DNA of 64,000 bases from Streptomyces diastatochromogenes (GTDB lineage: Bacteria; Actinomycetota; Actinomycetes; Streptomycetales; Streptomycetaceae), in NCBI GenBank assembly GCA_026913215.1, contig JAPTYK010000003.1, positions 62,001 to 126,000 on the forward strand, written 5' to 3'. Below, piece by piece: positions 1 through 10,724 of this stretch (the first letter of the stretch is position 1; every line of letters starts with the position of its first letter). A model generated the notes under the pieces. It was not told the DNA's origin and did not search any database. It worked only from the letters and a program-made list of their open reading frames with translations. A program made the position numbers and the translations under genes.

Positions 1-280
1 CCATTCCCGGCGCCCGGCCTTGGTCGTCTCGCCGCTTGTCACGATTGCCGTCCTCCACTTTTGTGTTCAACCTGATGATTGATTAACGGGATGGTTGATT
101 ATGGGCGGGTGTCAGAGGGCCGTCAAGCTCAACTGACCGCCATCCGGAGGTAGTCGGAGAACCCCAGGTCAGTGCGCACGCTGGAAGATGCGACCCCACC
201 CCCGACGGGGCGACGATGCGAGCCTCGACAGATCTGTCGAGGCGGAGCACAACGGTGCACCGGCGCTATCCGAGGGAGAC
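1..280. promoter_or_regulatory. Leading intergenic region with imperfect direct repeat
   Basis: No convincing gene is seen. The stretch at about 60-105 is AT-rich for this genome and holds two imperfect tandem copies, GATGATTGATTAACGG (74-89) and GATGGTTGATTATGG (90-104), which could be an operator or promoter spacer. A regulon motif copy follows at 176-192. An ATG at 188 lies inside that motif, so it is unlikely to be the methyltransferase start. Confidence 0.5.
176..192 (+). promoter_or_regulatory. Regulon motif copy 1 (GCA-N6-AAGATGCG)
   Basis: The sequence is GCA, CGCTGG, AAGATGCG, 88 bp before the chosen GTG start of the O-methyltransferase and pointing toward it. Nine further copies in the window share the spacing and orientation rule. 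The dyad GCA-N10-TGC suggests a dimeric DNA-binding protein. Confidence 0.7.
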
Positions 281-1290
281 GTGGTGGCCGGCAAGGACGA
301 GACCGGGGCGGGACTCTGGGCCATGGCCCACCTGGCGACCCCCATGGCCATACGCGTGGCCGCGACCCTGCGGATCGCCGACCGGCTCGCGCGGGCCCCG
401 CACACCGCGGCCGAACTGGCCGCCGCCGTCGGCGCCGACGCGAGCGCCCTCGACCGGGTCCTGCGCCACCTCGTCGCCAAGGGGGTGCTCGACCGCGACG
501 ACACCGGCCGGCACACCCTGACGGAGACCGGCGAACCCCTCCGCTCCGACCACCCGGGCGGCCTGCAGGCCATGCTCGACATCGAGGGCGCCGTCGGCCG
601 CGCCGAACTCTCCTTCGTCCACCTGCTGCACAGCGTCAGGACCGGAGAGGCCGCCTTCCCCCAGCAGTTCGGCCACACCTTCTGGGAGGACCTGGCCGAG
701 GACCCGGCCCGCGCGGCCTCCTTCGACGCCCGCATGGGCGCCGACCTGGTCGCCGCCCGCCGCTCCGACATCGTCGCCGGCTACGACTGGGGCGCCCTGG
801 GACACGTGACCGACGTGGGCGGCGGCAACGGCTCGCTGCTGATCACCCTGCTGAACGCCTTCCCCGCGCTGAGCGGCACGGTCGTCGACCTGCCGGACAC
901 CGCGGCGGCGGCGAGCAAGGCGCTCGCGGACGCGGGCTCGCCGACCGCGGCGACGCCGTGCCCGGAAGCTTCTTCGAACCGCTGCCGAGCGGCAGCGGCG
1001 GCTACCTCCTCTCCTCCGTCGTCCACGACTGGGGCGACCGCGAGGCGGTCGCCATCCTGCGCCGCTGCGCGGAGGCGGCGGGCCCGCGCGGACAGGTCCT
1101 CGTCATCGAGCGCGTCGGAGCCGACGGCGAGTCGCCGGGCACCGCGATGGACCTCCGGATGCTCGCCTACTACGGCGGCAAGGAGCGCGGGGCGGCCGAG
1201 ATCGCCGCCCTCGCCGAGGAGGCCGGACTCGCCGTCACCGCCGTCCACCCCGCCGGCATCCTCTCCATCGTCCAGATGACCGTCCGCTAG
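281..1290 (+). CDS. SAM-dependent O-methyltransferase (frameshifted)
   Basis: Plant-type/ActH-like class I O-methyltransferase. An N-terminal winged-helix dimerisation part (LATPMAIRVAATLRIADRL) is followed by the SAM loop DVGGGNG at about residue 185 and a C-terminal VVHDWGDREA region typical of hydroxyaryl O-methyltransferases. GTG 281 is chosen because GGGAGA precedes it; the ATG at 188 sits in a regulatory motif. The frame changes near 930-945, between KALADAG and LADRGDAVPGSFF, consistent with one missing base; the two halves together make a normal-length protein. It heads a P450-containing unit and sits beside an aryl-acid module, so a phenolic aryl substrate is likely (inference; cf. 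SgcD4 in C-1027). Confidence 0.85.
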
Positions 1291-1385
1291 CTCCGCGGCG
1301 CGCACCCCACCACCCTCGGGCCGCCGTACGAACCGGGAAGCGGTCCTCCCCGCGCGGCGGCCCCCGTCCTCGCCGAGGAGACAAG

Positions 1386-2617
1386 ATGAGCCAGCCCGTG
1401 ACGATGCAGCCGCGCGAGGCGATGGCGGCGCTGGTGGCCCCCGAGGGCCGCCGGGACCCCTACGCCCTCTACGACGCGCTCCGGGCGCACGGCGACGTGG
1501 TGCCGGTCAAACCCGGACTCATGGTGGCCGTCGGGTACACCGCGTGCTCGCGCGCCCTGCGCGAGCCCCGCCTCCTGGTCCAGGACGCCCGCAGCCACGA
1601 CCGGCTCTACCCCGACTGGCGCTCGCACTCCTCGCTGCGCGGCTTCACCGAATCCGTCCTCTACACCAACCCGCCGGACCACTCGCGGATGCGCCGTCTG
1701 ATGAGCGCCGGATTCACCCCGCGCAGGGTCGCGGCGCTCGAACCGGCGATCGTCCGCATGACCGACCGGCTCCTCGACCGCATGGCGGACCTCGGCACCG
1801 GGGGCGCCCCGGTCGACTTCATGGCCGAGTTCGCCTACCGGCTCCCGGTCGCCGTGATCGGCGCGATGCTGGGCGTGCCCGACGACGACCAGATCTGGTT
1901 CAGGGACGCGGTCGAGGACGTCACCGTCGCCCTGGAGGGCATCAGCCGCTCCTCCGGCCTCACCGCCGCCGACCGGGCCATGGACGAACTCTCCGCCTAC
2001 TTCGCCGGACTCATCGAACAGCGGCGCGCGCACCCCGCGGACGACCTCATCAGCGCCCTCGTCGAAGCCCACGAGACCGACGGGGAGCGGTTCACCGAGG
2101 ACGAGCTCATCGGCAACCTGGTGCTGCTGCTCGCCGCCGGCTTCGACACCACCACCCACCTGCTCGGACACGGACTGTCCCTGGCGTTCGAGCACCCCCG
2201 GTACGCCCTCCGGCTGCGCACCGAACCCGGCTTCGCCGCGGGCTACGTCGAGGAGACCCTGCGGTACGCGCCGCCCGTCCACGCCACCAGCCGCTTCGCC
2301 GGCGCCGACGTCGACGTGGCGGGCACGACCGTGCCCGAGGGCACCAAGCTCCTCGTCCTGCTGGCGGCCGGCAACCGCGACCCCGAGCGGTTCCCGCTGC
2401 CGCACCGCTTCGACCCCGGACGCCTGGACGTGCAGCCCCTGAGCTTCGGCGCCGGAGCCCACTTCTGCCTCGGCGCGCCGCTCGCCCGGGTCGAGGCGCG
2501 GATCGCGCTCCCGCGCCTGCTCGACCGCTTCCCCGGCCTCGTCCCGGCCGGAGCCCCACCCACCGCGACCGGCTCGTCGTCCCCGGCCACGAGCGGCTCC
2601 CGGTCGCCGTCGCGTAG
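1386..2617 (+). CDS. Cytochrome P450 (C-terminal frameshift)
   Basis: Soluble bacterial class I P450 of about 410 residues. Visible are the I-helix oxygen-binding motif AAGFDTTTHLL (about residue 247), the ExxR motif EETLR (about 288) and the haem loop FGAGAHFCLGAPLAR with the cysteine ligand (about residue 360). The last 20 residues (THRDRLVVPGHERLPVAVA) lie in another frame, so one base is probably missing near 2555; the stop is TAG at 2615-2617. An AGGAGACAAG ribosome-binding region precedes ATG 1386. It lies 95 bp behind the O-methyltransferase and probably hydroxylates the same aryl intermediate (inference; cf. SgcD3). The end converges on a strong terminator. Confidence 0.9.
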
Positions 2618-2667
2618 ACGCCGCACGCCGTCTCCGTCCCGGACCGGGACGGAGACGGCGAACGCTG

Positions 2668-2700
2668 ACGGGCGGGCCCCTTGCGAAGGGGCCCGCCCGT
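2668..2700. terminator. Bidirectional rho-independent-type hairpin
   Basis: The stem ACGGGCGGGCCCCTT pairs with AAGGGGCCCGCCCGT around a short GCG loop. It sits between the convergent P450 (+) and acyltransferase (-), so it can serve both. Confidence 0.85.
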
Positions 2701-2721
2701 CGGCGTCGCGGGGAGTCCTGA

Positions 2722-4050
2722 CTAGACCGAGGTCGTCTGGCGCTCCCGCGCCTTCTCCTCCTGCGCGGGCAGCGGACGCCCGGCGGTGGCGGACGCCGCA
2801 CGCGCGGCCTCCCGCTTGGTGATCAGCCGCTCGCCGAAGCGGAGCAGCGGACGCTCGAAGAAGTAGTAGCTGAGGGTCGCGATCGCGATGGTGCCCACCA
2901 CGACCACGGCCAGCATCTCCCAGAAGCCGACCTTGCCGATCAGGAGGGCCGCCGGGACCGGCGGGGCACCGAAGATGCTGCCGCTCCGGAAGTAGAGGTA
3001 CATCACCACGAAGTGCCAGAGGTAGATGCCGTACGAGATGCGGCCCAGGAAGCGGGTGGGGGCGTTGGAGAGCGCCGTGTCCATCAGCGGCGAGCTCGCC
3101 TTCGGGGCCACCAGCGGAACCATCAGCAGGAAGGCGAACACGAGGAAGCCGACGTGCTGGAGGAGCGCGAACTCCGGGCCGCCGTAGTCCCACGTGCCGG
3201 CGGTGCCCAGCGGGGCGGAGCAGATGATCAGGTACGAGGCGAGGGCGCCCAGCCAGAACAGGTTCGGCCGCTTGCGGGCGGCGCGGTACAGGGCCGGGAT
3301 GTTGTCCGGGGACTGCTCGGCGCGGACGGACAGGAGCGCCAGGCCCATGCCGATGGCGAAGAGGCCGATGCGGCTGAACGGCCACCAGAACTCCGGCGGC
3401 CACGGGCCCAGGTGCGCCATGTGCATGTAGCCGGCGAAGGCCCAGCCGCCCAGCACGAGGACGGCCAGCGGGATCATCATCCGGCGGACCTTGCGGGCCG
3501 GGTCCTCGACGCCGCGGGCCAGCTTGTGCATCAGCAGGGCGAGGGCCGGCAGGATGATGTAGAACTGCGCCTCGGTCGGAATGGTCCACGTCGGGTCCAT
3601 GCCCGCGTACCAGACGAAGTCGTAGTCCTGCATCAGCAGCAGCGGACGCAGCACGTACCAGACCGAGTTGATGCTCGTGAAGTTGAGGACCAGAAGGCAG
3701 AACGCCGTCAGGAGCCAGTAGCCGGGCATGAGCCGCAGGCCGCGGCGCAGGAAGAACGGGCCCAGACGGGGCTTCGCGGTGCCGGCGAGGGCGTGACGGG
3801 CGAACGGCTTGTACAGCAGGAGGCCGGACAGGATGAAGAAGGGTCCGAGACCCACTTCGAGACCGACCGCGAGGATGGACCAGATGCCCTGCTGAGGCGG
3901 CCCGGATTCGGAGCCGAGGACCACGCCGGTGCTGAACGCGACATGGGTGATGACAACGACCATCGCACAGAGCCCGCGGACTCCGTCGAGGTTGGCGATA
4001 CGTCTTTTGACGCCGGTTCCCGAGCGCGGCCCGGTCCCGAGTGCCGTCAT
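2722..4050 (-). CDS. Membrane acyltransferase family 3 protein
   Basis: Integral-membrane O/N-acyltransferase of the OafA/NodX (acyltransferase_3) family, 442 residues with about 10 hydrophobic segments. The family signature is at the N terminus, NLDGVRGLCAMVVVITHVAF, with the essential His. An Arg- and Lys-rich cytosolic tail ends the protein. AGGAGGT lies six bases before ATG 4050. It would transfer an acyl group from a CoA or carrier donor onto a sugar or other hydroxyl/amine. In C-1027 an acyltransferase (SgcD6) attaches benzoxazolinate to the aminosugar; this gene is positioned to do something similar, but the family match to SgcD6 was not checked. A regulon motif lies 60 bp upstream. 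Confidence 0.85.
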   Translation of the reverse strand: MTALGTGPRSGTGVKRRIANLDGVRGLCAMVVVITHVAFSTGVVLGSESGPPQQGIWSILAVGLEVGLGPFFILSGLLLYKPFARHALAGTAKPRLGPFFLRRGLRLMPGYWLLTAFCLLVLNFTSINSVWYVLRPLLLMQDYDFVWYAGMDPTWTIPTEAQFYIILPALALLMHKLARGVEDPARKVRRMMIPLAVLVLGGWAFAGYMHMAHLGPWPPEFWWPFSRIGLFAIGMGLALLSVRAEQSPDNIPALYRAARKRPNLFWLGALASYLIICSAPLGTAGTWDYGGPEFALLQHVGFLVFAFLLMVPLVAPKASSPLMDTALSNAPTRFLGRISYGIYLWHFVVMYLYFRSGSIFGAPPVPAALLIGKVGFWEMLAVVVVGTIAIATLSYYFFERPLLRFGERLITKREAARAASATAGRPLPAQEEKARERQTTSV

Positions 4051-4109
4051 AGCGGCTACCTCCTGTTTTCAATTCGGCCGCACCAGCATCGTTTCGGCCA
4101 ACTCGCGGC

Positions 4110-4126
4110 CGCATCTCTTCGTGTGC
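4110..4126 (-). promoter_or_regulatory. Regulon motif copy 2
   Basis: Reads GCA, CACGAA, GAGATGCG on the minus strand, 60 bp upstream of the acyltransferase start. It is one of three copies with G instead of A at the first base of the second block. Confidence 0.65.
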
Positions 4127-4175
4127 GGTGTCGTACGCGGTTCCGCCGCGCCAGGAGGATCGGACCGGGCGCGCC

Positions 4176-4598
4176 TCAGGCGAGCGCCGACGGCCGCCGG
4201 CTGTCGTGGAAGACCGAGGCCCGGGTGCGTCCGTCGCCGAGGTCGGTGAAGACCATGCTGGAGGCCGCCCCGGACGCCGAGTCGGCGTAGGAGAGCAGTT
4301 CCGGCTCCACCACGGCGATGAAGGTGCACTTCATCGGATACTCGACGGCGTCCGCGTCCGTCACGAGGGTGCTCTCGAACCGTCCGCCCGCCCATGGCTC
4401 GATCGTCACGCTGGACGGGGCGACCGTCGTACCCGCCGGTCCCCAGAACCGCACGAACTGGTCGGGTTCGATGAAGGCTCTGAACACCATCTCGCGGGGG
4501 GCGTTGAACACCCGGGTGTGGAGGAGGTCACCGAGCCCCGATTCTCGCGGATTCCCGGGGGCGGCCCCGTACTCGTCTGCGGTCGCGGGCTTCGCCAC
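4176..4598 (-). CDS. SRPBCC/START-fold (AHSA1-like) protein
   Basis: A 140-residue protein of the activator-of-Hsp90-ATPase-1-like/START superfamily. The pattern is VFNAPREMVFRAFIEPDQFVRFWGP, then the WxGGRFE strand (PWAGGRFES), then a beta-rich C-terminal half. Such proteins bind hydrophobic ligands and some act as cyclases or aromatases in natural-product pathways. The start is GTG 4598, because AGGGAG lies five bases before it; the reading frame stays open further upstream but crosses a regulon motif. The role here is unknown: it may chaperone or cyclise the aryl intermediate (inference). Confidence 0.8.
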   Translation of the reverse strand: MAKPATADEYGAAPGNPRESGLGDLLHTRVFNAPREMVFRAFIEPDQFVRFWGPAGTTVAPSSVTIEPWAGGRFESTLVTDADAVEYPMKCTFIAVVEPELLSYADSASGAASSMVFTDLGDGRTRASVFHDSRRPSALA

Positions 4599-4666
4599 AT
4601 GGTCTCCCTGAGTCGTTCCTGTCGGGCGATGGCTGTCGGCCCAGGCTTGCAGGACATCCGCGCACG

Positions 4667-4683
4667 CGCATCTTCCAGCGTGC
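4667..4683 (-). promoter_or_regulatory. Regulon motif copy 3
   Basis: Reads GCA, CGCTGG, AAGATGCG on the minus strand, 69 bp upstream of the SRPBCC gene. Its spacer is identical to that of copy 1. Confidence 0.7.
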
Positions 4684-4756
4684 TCAGTCCCCGCGCGCGG
4701 CGGCCGGGGTGCGGGCGGCGGCCTCCATATCACCTTTTCGCCCCGACTCCCACGGA

Positions 4757-4773
4757 GCATTTACGAAGATGCG
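4757..4773 (+). promoter_or_regulatory. Regulon motif copy 4
   Basis: Reads GCA, TTTACG, AAGATGCG, 62 bp upstream of the SgcG-like gene start. Copies 3 and 4 form a divergent pair 74 bp apart serving the SRPBCC gene and the SgcG-like operon. Confidence 0.7.
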
Positions 4774-4834
4774 TCCGCGGAGCGCGAGACGTGACGATTT
4801 CGGGGAGTCAACGGCCGCGCGAAGGAGAACGATC

Positions 4835-5506
4835 ATGACGAAACCTCTGAAGATCCTCGCCATCAACGGATCGGAACGCGACGGCAACACCGCCGACGTC
4901 CTCCGGCACGCGGCCGAGACCGCCGAACAGCGCGGTGTCCACTTCGAGGTCGTCGACCTGCGCAACATCCGCATGGAGCGCTGCGGCCCCTGCGGCGACT
5001 GCAACGACCGCACGATCTCCTGCGAACTGCGCGACGGGGTCCCCGACGTGGTGCAGAAGATGATCGAGGCGGACGGCATCGTCTTCGCCGCCCCCGTGCA
5101 CGGCTTCGGCGCCGCCAGCCTCATGCAGACGTTCATCGAGCGCGCCGGCGTCGGCTATCTGCGCTTCGACCGGCCGCTGAGCAACAAGGTCGCCGGCATC
5201 ATCTCCGTCGCCCGCCGCTACAGTGCCGGCGAGGTGTGGGCCCAGCTCACCGTCAACGCCCTGCTCAACCGGATGATCGTGGTCGGCAGCGGGTTCCCCG
5301 CGACGGTGCACGCGCTGCACCGGGGCGACGCGCTCAAGGACGACGAGGGCCTGAAGAACGTCTCGCGCATGGTCGACCGCATGGTCGACATGATCCAGCT
5401 GCTCGACGAGCACCGCCGGCTGACCGGCCGGGACGACCTGCTGCCCTCCGGCGACGTCAACGAGCGGGTGGGCCTGGCCCTGAACGAGATGACGGTGCCG
5501 GCGTGA
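4835..5506 (+). CDS. SgcG-like iron-sulfur flavoprotein (ADIC dehydrogenase candidate)
   Basis: A 223-residue NADPH-dependent FMN reductase/flavodoxin-fold protein. The FMN phosphate loop is NGSERDGNT (about residue 10). A compact cysteine cluster CGPCGDCNDRTISC (about residues 50-63) could bind an Fe-S centre. Another flavodoxin element is FAAPVHGFGAASLMQTFIERAG. In C-1027 biosynthesis SgcG is an Fe-S/FMN protein that dehydrogenates 2-amino-2-deoxyisochorismate (ADIC) to 3-enolpyruvoylanthranilate. The anthranilate/ADIC synthase 1.5 kb downstream makes the same role likely here. GAAGGAGA lies before ATG 4835. Its stop overlaps the next start (GTGA). Confidence 0.8.
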   Translation: MTKPLKILAINGSERDGNTADVLRHAAETAEQRGVHFEVVDLRNIRMERCGPCGDCNDRTISCELRDGVPDVVQKMIEADGIVFAAPVHGFGAASLMQTFIERAGVGYLRFDRPLSNKVAGIISVARRYSAGEVWAQLTVNALLNRMIVVGSGFPATVHALHRGDALKDDEGLKNVSRMVDRMVDMIQLLDEHRRLTGRDDLLPSGDVNERVGLALNEMTVPA

Positions 5507-6939
5507 CCACGGCACCGGTGGCCCCCGCCCGCGACCGCCGGGCCCAGGACGACTTCCTCGGCGCGTACGAGGAGCTCAGCCACGCCTTCTACGACTCCTC
5601 CCTGACCGACGCCGAACTGGCCCGCTGGCGCGGCGAGAGGCTGACCGGCGTCCTGCGCCACGTCACCGAACGCTCGCCGTTCTACCGCCGCCACCTGGCG
5701 GGAGCGGACATCGAGGCCGTCACCCCCGGGGACCTGTCGTCGCTGCCCTTCACCACCAAGGACGACCTGCGCCGCGAGATGTACGACGTCCTGTCGGGCC
5801 CGCTGTCCGAGGCGAGCATCTACTACGAGACCAACGGGACCACCGGCGCCGCCACCCCCTGCCCGCGCGGGGCCAAGGACATCGTCACCTCCAACGCCGC
5901 CGTCGAGGAGTCCTGGCGGCGCATGTTCCGCGCCCACTTCGGCGACCGGATGCCGGTGATCGGCCTCATGGGCCCCTCCGAGCTGTACGCCTTCGGCGAC
6001 GTGTTCACCGCCGTCGCGGGCTCCCTGGGCGCCTGCCACGTCAAGATCTGGCCCGAGTCGCCCCGCGTGGGCTTCCGCAAGGCGCTGCGCCTGATCGAGG
6101 AGCTCGGCGTCGAGGTCGTCGTGTGCGCGCCCGCGCTGTGCCTCAGCCTCGCCAAGGCCGCGCTGCACTACGGCTACGACCTCTCCCGGCTGCCCGTGAA
6201 GCTGTTCCTCGTGCTCGGCGAGATCTGCACCCCGGAGTTCGCCGCCAACGTCTCGACCGTGTGGCCGCACGCCGTGGTCCGCCCCGCGCTGTACGGCTCC
6301 CAGGAGGCGCTGTGCATCGCCACCGGGGCCGACAACGGCCGGCTCCACCTGTCGGTGCCCAACTACCTGGCCGAGGTGATCGACCCGGAGACCGGAGCCG
6401 TCCTCGGCGACACCGGCGAGGGCGAACTGACCCTCACCATGCTGGTCGACGGCATCAAGCCGCTGATCCGCTACCGCACCGGCGACCTGGTCCGCATCAC
6501 CCCGCCGTCGCCGGGCGCCCCGCTGCCCGGACCGGTCGTCGACGTCGTCGGCCGGGTCGCCGACCGGATCCCGCTGGGCGGAGCCCTGCTGTACCCCGGC
6601 GAGCTGGAGGCCGCGATCCTCGACGGCGTCCACGGCTGCCTGGGCTACCAGGTCGTCGTCGACCACGCCCCCGACGGCGGCGACGAGATCACCGTACGCA
6701 TGGACCTGCTGCCCGGAGCCGCCGACCCGGACGCCACCGGCACGGCCGTCGCCGGGCGCCTGCGCGCGCTCACCGGCGCCCTCGTCCACGTCGTCGTCGA
6801 CAGCGACCTCGACCCCGTGACCCACACCGGCTCCTTCGTGAGCTGGAAGGCGGCCAGGGTCCTCGACCTGCGATCGGGCCCCGACAGCGCGGTCGAGACC
6901 GCCCGGCAGGTCGCGCACCGCTACGCGATCACCACCTGA
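5503..6939 (+). CDS. PaaK-type adenylate-forming enzyme, copy 1
   Basis: A 478-residue member of the phenylacetate-CoA ligase branch of adenylate-forming enzymes. The N-terminal VTERSPFYRRHL region is typical. The phosphate-binding loop is TNGTTGAATP (about residue 110), and the later GEGELTLTMLVDGIKPLIRYRTGD segment is family-typical. The C-terminal domain ends in a GSFVSWKAARV region containing a lysine. It should activate an aryl acid as an acyl-AMP, then either load CoA or a carrier or cyclise. Published work on benzobactin and C-1027 implicates an acyl-AMP-ligase-like enzyme in closing the benzoxazolinate ring, so this copy or the second one could be that cyclase (inference). GTG start, four-base overlap with the flavoprotein gene. 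Confidence 0.85.
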   Translation: MTTAPVAPARDRRAQDDFLGAYEELSHAFYDSSLTDAELARWRGERLTGVLRHVTERSPFYRRHLAGADIEAVTPGDLSSLPFTTKDDLRREMYDVLSGPLSEASIYYETNGTTGAATPCPRGAKDIVTSNAAVEESWRRMFRAHFGDRMPVIGLMGPSELYAFGDVFTAVAGSLGACHVKIWPESPRVGFRKALRLIEELGVEVVVCAPALCLSLAKAALHYGYDLSRLPVKLFLVLGEICTPEFAANVSTVWPHAVVRPALYGSQEALCIATGADNGRLHLSVPNYLAEVIDPETGAVLGDTGEGELTLTMLVDGIKPLIRYRTGDLVRITPPSPGAPLPGPVVDVVGRVADRIPLGGALLYPGELEAAILDGVHGCLGYQVVVDHAPDGGDEITVRMDLLPGAADPDATGTAVAGRLRALTGALVHVVVDSDLDPVTHTGSFVSWKAARVLDLRSGPDSAVETARQVAHRYAITT

Positions 6940-6956
6940 GCCCGAAGGACCCCCCG

Positions 6957-8431
<1,475 letters not shown>

Positions 8432-8435
<4 letters not shown>

Positions 8436-9076
8436 CGCTTTTCCCCGCCGACGCGGCCGCCGTGCGGCCCCGCGTGCTGGTGGTCGACGCCTTCGACAGC
8501 TTCGTCGACATCCTCCGGCAATACCTGATGTCCGCCGGCGCCGATCCGGTCATGGTGCGCTCCAACGCCCTGCGGCTGGAGGACATCCCCGCCTCCGGCG
8601 CCGACGCGATCCTCCTCGGGCCGGGCCCCGGACATCCGGACGACTCCGGACACGTCGAGATCGTACGGGCGTTCGCCGGACGGCTGCCCCTGTTCGGCGT
8701 CTGCCTCGGACAGCAGGCCATCGGCCGCGCCTACGGGGCCGAGGTGGTCCCGGCGCGCCGGCTGATGCACGGCAAGGCCAGCCCGATCGCCCACGACGGC
8801 CGGGGCCTGTTCGCCGGGCTCCCCGCCCGCTTCTCGGCGACCCGCTACCACTCCCTGATCGTGCCGGAGACCACCGTCCCCGACTGCCTGGAGATCACGG
8901 CCCGCTCCGTCGACGACGGCTATGTGATGGGGCTGCGCCACCGCACCCTGCCCGTCGAGTCCGTCCAGTTCCACCCGGAGAGCTTCCGCACCGACCACGG
9001 CATGCGCATGGTCTCCAACTTCCTCGACGGCGTACGGGCGTTCTCCGCCGTGGGCGCCCCCGCCCGGGCGGCCTGA
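8432..9076 (+). CDS. Class I glutamine amidotransferase (TrpG/PabA-like)
   Basis: A 214-residue GATase-1 subunit that hydrolyses glutamine and feeds ammonia to the preceding chorismate enzyme. The oxyanion strand is ILLGPGPGHPDDSG, the nucleophile Cys is in LFGVCLGQQAIG (about residue 90) and the His/Glu pair is in SVQFHPESF (about residue 183). The GTG start overlaps the component I stop by four bases, implying translational coupling and equal stoichiometry. Bacterial SgcD-type systems can be fused or split; here they are split. Confidence 0.9.
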
Positions 9077-9093
9077 GCGCCGGGACGAGGACC

Positions 9094-9110
9094 GCACGCG
9101 GCGAGATGCG
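9094..9110 (+). promoter_or_regulatory. Regulon motif copy 5
   Basis: Reads GCA, CGCGGC, GAGATGCG, 60 bp upstream of the second PaaK-type gene. It lies in a short gap between co-directional genes, suggesting the second ligase has its own promoter. Confidence 0.65.
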
Positions 9111-9125
9111 CGGCCGGGGGCGGGC

Positions 9126-9160
9126 GTGATGGGCTCGCTCGCGTCGGCGTCGCTCATCAC
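9126..9160 (+). repeat. Inverted repeat upstream of PaaK copy 2
   Basis: GTGATGGGC (9126-9134) and GCTCATCAC (9152-9160) match at eight of nine positions across a 17-base loop. It lies just after a regulon motif and ends ten bases before the GTG start, so it could be a 5' UTR hairpin or an operator. Confidence 0.4.
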
Positions 9161-9169
9161 GGAGGCGTA

Positions 9170-10477
9170 GTGGAGTACTGGAACGGCAGAGCGGAGACCA
9201 TGCCCCGCGAGGAGCTGGAGCGATGGCAGTGGCGCCGATTGCGGCGCGCGCTGGACCACGCCCGGGAGAACTCCCCGTTCTGGGCGGAGCGGATACCCGA
9301 CGGCATCACCTCGATGGCCGCGTACACGGAGAAGGTGCCGCTGCTGTACAAGGCGGACCTCCTCGCCTCGCAGCGGGCGGCGCCGCCGTACGGCACCTGG
9401 CCGTCGCTCGACCCGGCGTACGGCGTGCGCCACCACCAGACCAGCGGCACCAGCGGAAACCCCCCGGTCCGCACGTTCGACACCGAACGCGACTGGAAGT
9501 GGATCTCCGACACCTTCTGCACGGCCCTGTACGCCAACGGGGTCCGCTCGCAGCACAAGGCCCTGGTGGCCTTCGGCTACGGCCTGTTCGCCGGCTTCTG
9601 GGGCATGCACTACGCCCTGGAGCGCATGGGATGCACCGTCGTCCCGGCCGGCGGCCTCGACTCCAAGACGGTGGTGCGGCTGCTCGTCGACTACCAGATC
9701 GAGGTCCTCGGGCTCACCCCGAGCTACGCCATGCGCCTGATCGAGACCGCCGCCGAGATGGGCGTCGACCTCGCCCGCGACGCCAACGTCAAGGTCATGC
9801 TGGCCGGCGCGGAACCCCGCTCCGACTTCACGACCCGCACCATCGAGCAGGCCTTCGGCGCCCGCGTCTTCAACGCCGCCGGCACCACCGAGTTCGGCGC
9901 GGTCTTCATGTTCGAATGTCCCACCCGGCGCGGCGCCTGCCACATCAACGAGCCGACGGTCATCGAGGAGGTCCTGCACCCCGAGACGAAGGAGCCCGTC
10001 GGCTACGGCGAGGAGGGCGTCCGCGTCACCACCGGCCTCTACCGCGAGGGCATGCAGCTCTTCCGCCACTGGACCGAGGACATCGTCGTCAAGCGGCCGT
10101 ACACCGACTGCGGATGCGGCCGGACCTGGGACTTCCTCGACGGCGGCATCCTGCGGCGCTACGACGACATGCGCAAGATCCGCGGGGTCTCCGTCACCCC
10201 GGTGATGATCGAGGACGTACTGCGCGGATTCACCGAGGTCAGCGAGTTCCGCTCCTCCATCCGCACGGTCCGCGGACTCGACACCATCCACGTCCAGGCC
10301 GAGGCGAGCGACATCACCGGCGAGGCCGCGCCGGAGCTGTGCGCCCGGATCGCCGAGGAGTTCAAGCGCGAGATCGGCATCCGTCCCCAGGTGGAACTCG
10401 TCCTCGCGGGCAGCCTGCCCCGCACGAAATGGAAGGCGGCACGGCTTCATGACGAACGACAGCTCGCTCACGCCTGA
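9170..10477 (+). CDS. PaaK-type adenylate-forming enzyme, copy 2
   Basis: A 435-residue phenylacetate-CoA-ligase-like enzyme. It shows LDHARENSPFWAERI, the adenylation P-loop QTSGTSGNPPVRT (about residue 92), NAAGTTEFGAVF (about residue 238) and a Cys-rich turn TDCGCGRTWD in the sub-domain found in this family. The C-terminal domain has GIRPQVELVLAGSLPRTKWKAARL with a candidate catalytic lysine. It is only distantly similar to copy 1. Together the two give a candidate activating enzyme and a candidate ring-closing enzyme for an anthranilate-derived acid (inference). GGAGG lies four bases before the GTG start. The 3' end overlaps the next small gene by 29 bases. Confidence 0.85.
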   Translation: MEYWNGRAETMPREELERWQWRRLRRALDHARENSPFWAERIPDGITSMAAYTEKVPLLYKADLLASQRAAPPYGTWPSLDPAYGVRHHQTSGTSGNPPVRTFDTERDWKWISDTFCTALYANGVRSQHKALVAFGYGLFAGFWGMHYALERMGCTVVPAGGLDSKTVVRLLVDYQIEVLGLTPSYAMRLIETAAEMGVDLARDANVKVMLAGAEPRSDFTTRTIEQAFGARVFNAAGTTEFGAVFMFECPTRRGACHINEPTVIEEVLHPETKEPVGYGEEGVRVTTGLYREGMQLFRHWTEDIVVKRPYTDCGCGRTWDFLDGGILRRYDDMRKIRGVSVTPVMIEDVLRGFTEVSEFRSSIRTVRGLDTIHVQAEASDITGEAAPELCARIAEEFKREIGIRPQVELVLAGSLPRTKWKAARLHDERQLAHA

Positions 10478-10658
10478 GCAGCGCGACCGGCTCCTGGAGA
10501 GCTACCGCACCCTCGTGGACCTGGCCGGGACCTGCCGGGTGCCGGCGGTCTTCGCCGCCCTGCGCGGCGCCCTCGCCGAACTGCGCGTCGCCCTCGACGG
10601 GCAGGGCGTGGAGCTGGACGACTACTACCGGCCGGTCGGCGCGGGCGCGGGCAACTGA
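10449..10658 (+). CDS. Small helical protein following PaaK copy 2
   Basis: A 69-residue protein with two predicted amphipathic helices (LTPEQRDRLLESYRTLVDLAG and a second around AALRGALAELRVAL) and the tail DDYYRPVGAGAGN. I do not recognise a domain. It starts inside the end of the ligase gene, so it is translationally coupled and could be a partner or stabilising subunit of that enzyme. A terminator follows directly. Confidence 0.65.
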   Translation: MTNDSSLTPEQRDRLLESYRTLVDLAGTCRVPAVFAALRGALAELRVALDGQGVELDDYYRPVGAGAGN

Positions 10659-10676
10659 GCCTGGCCGTACACGGCG

Positions 10677-10710
10677 AAGGGGGGCGGGACCGACCGGTCC
10701 CGCCCCCCTT
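10677..10710. terminator. Bidirectional terminator hairpin
   Basis: AAGGGGGGCGGGACC pairs with GGTCCCGCCCCCCTT around GACC. It separates the plus-strand aryl operon from the convergent minus-strand solute-binding-like gene. Confidence 0.85.
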
Positions 10711-10724
10711 CCGCATGCCGTGGG

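Noticed and set aside
188..280. ATG 188 as start of the O-methyltransferase
   Set aside because: It lies inside regulon motif copy 1, adds a stretch unlike the family N terminus, and GTG 281 has a ribosome-binding site.
2966..2978. A further GCA...AAGATGC match
   Set aside because: Spacing is three bases rather than six, and it lies inside the acyltransferase coding region.
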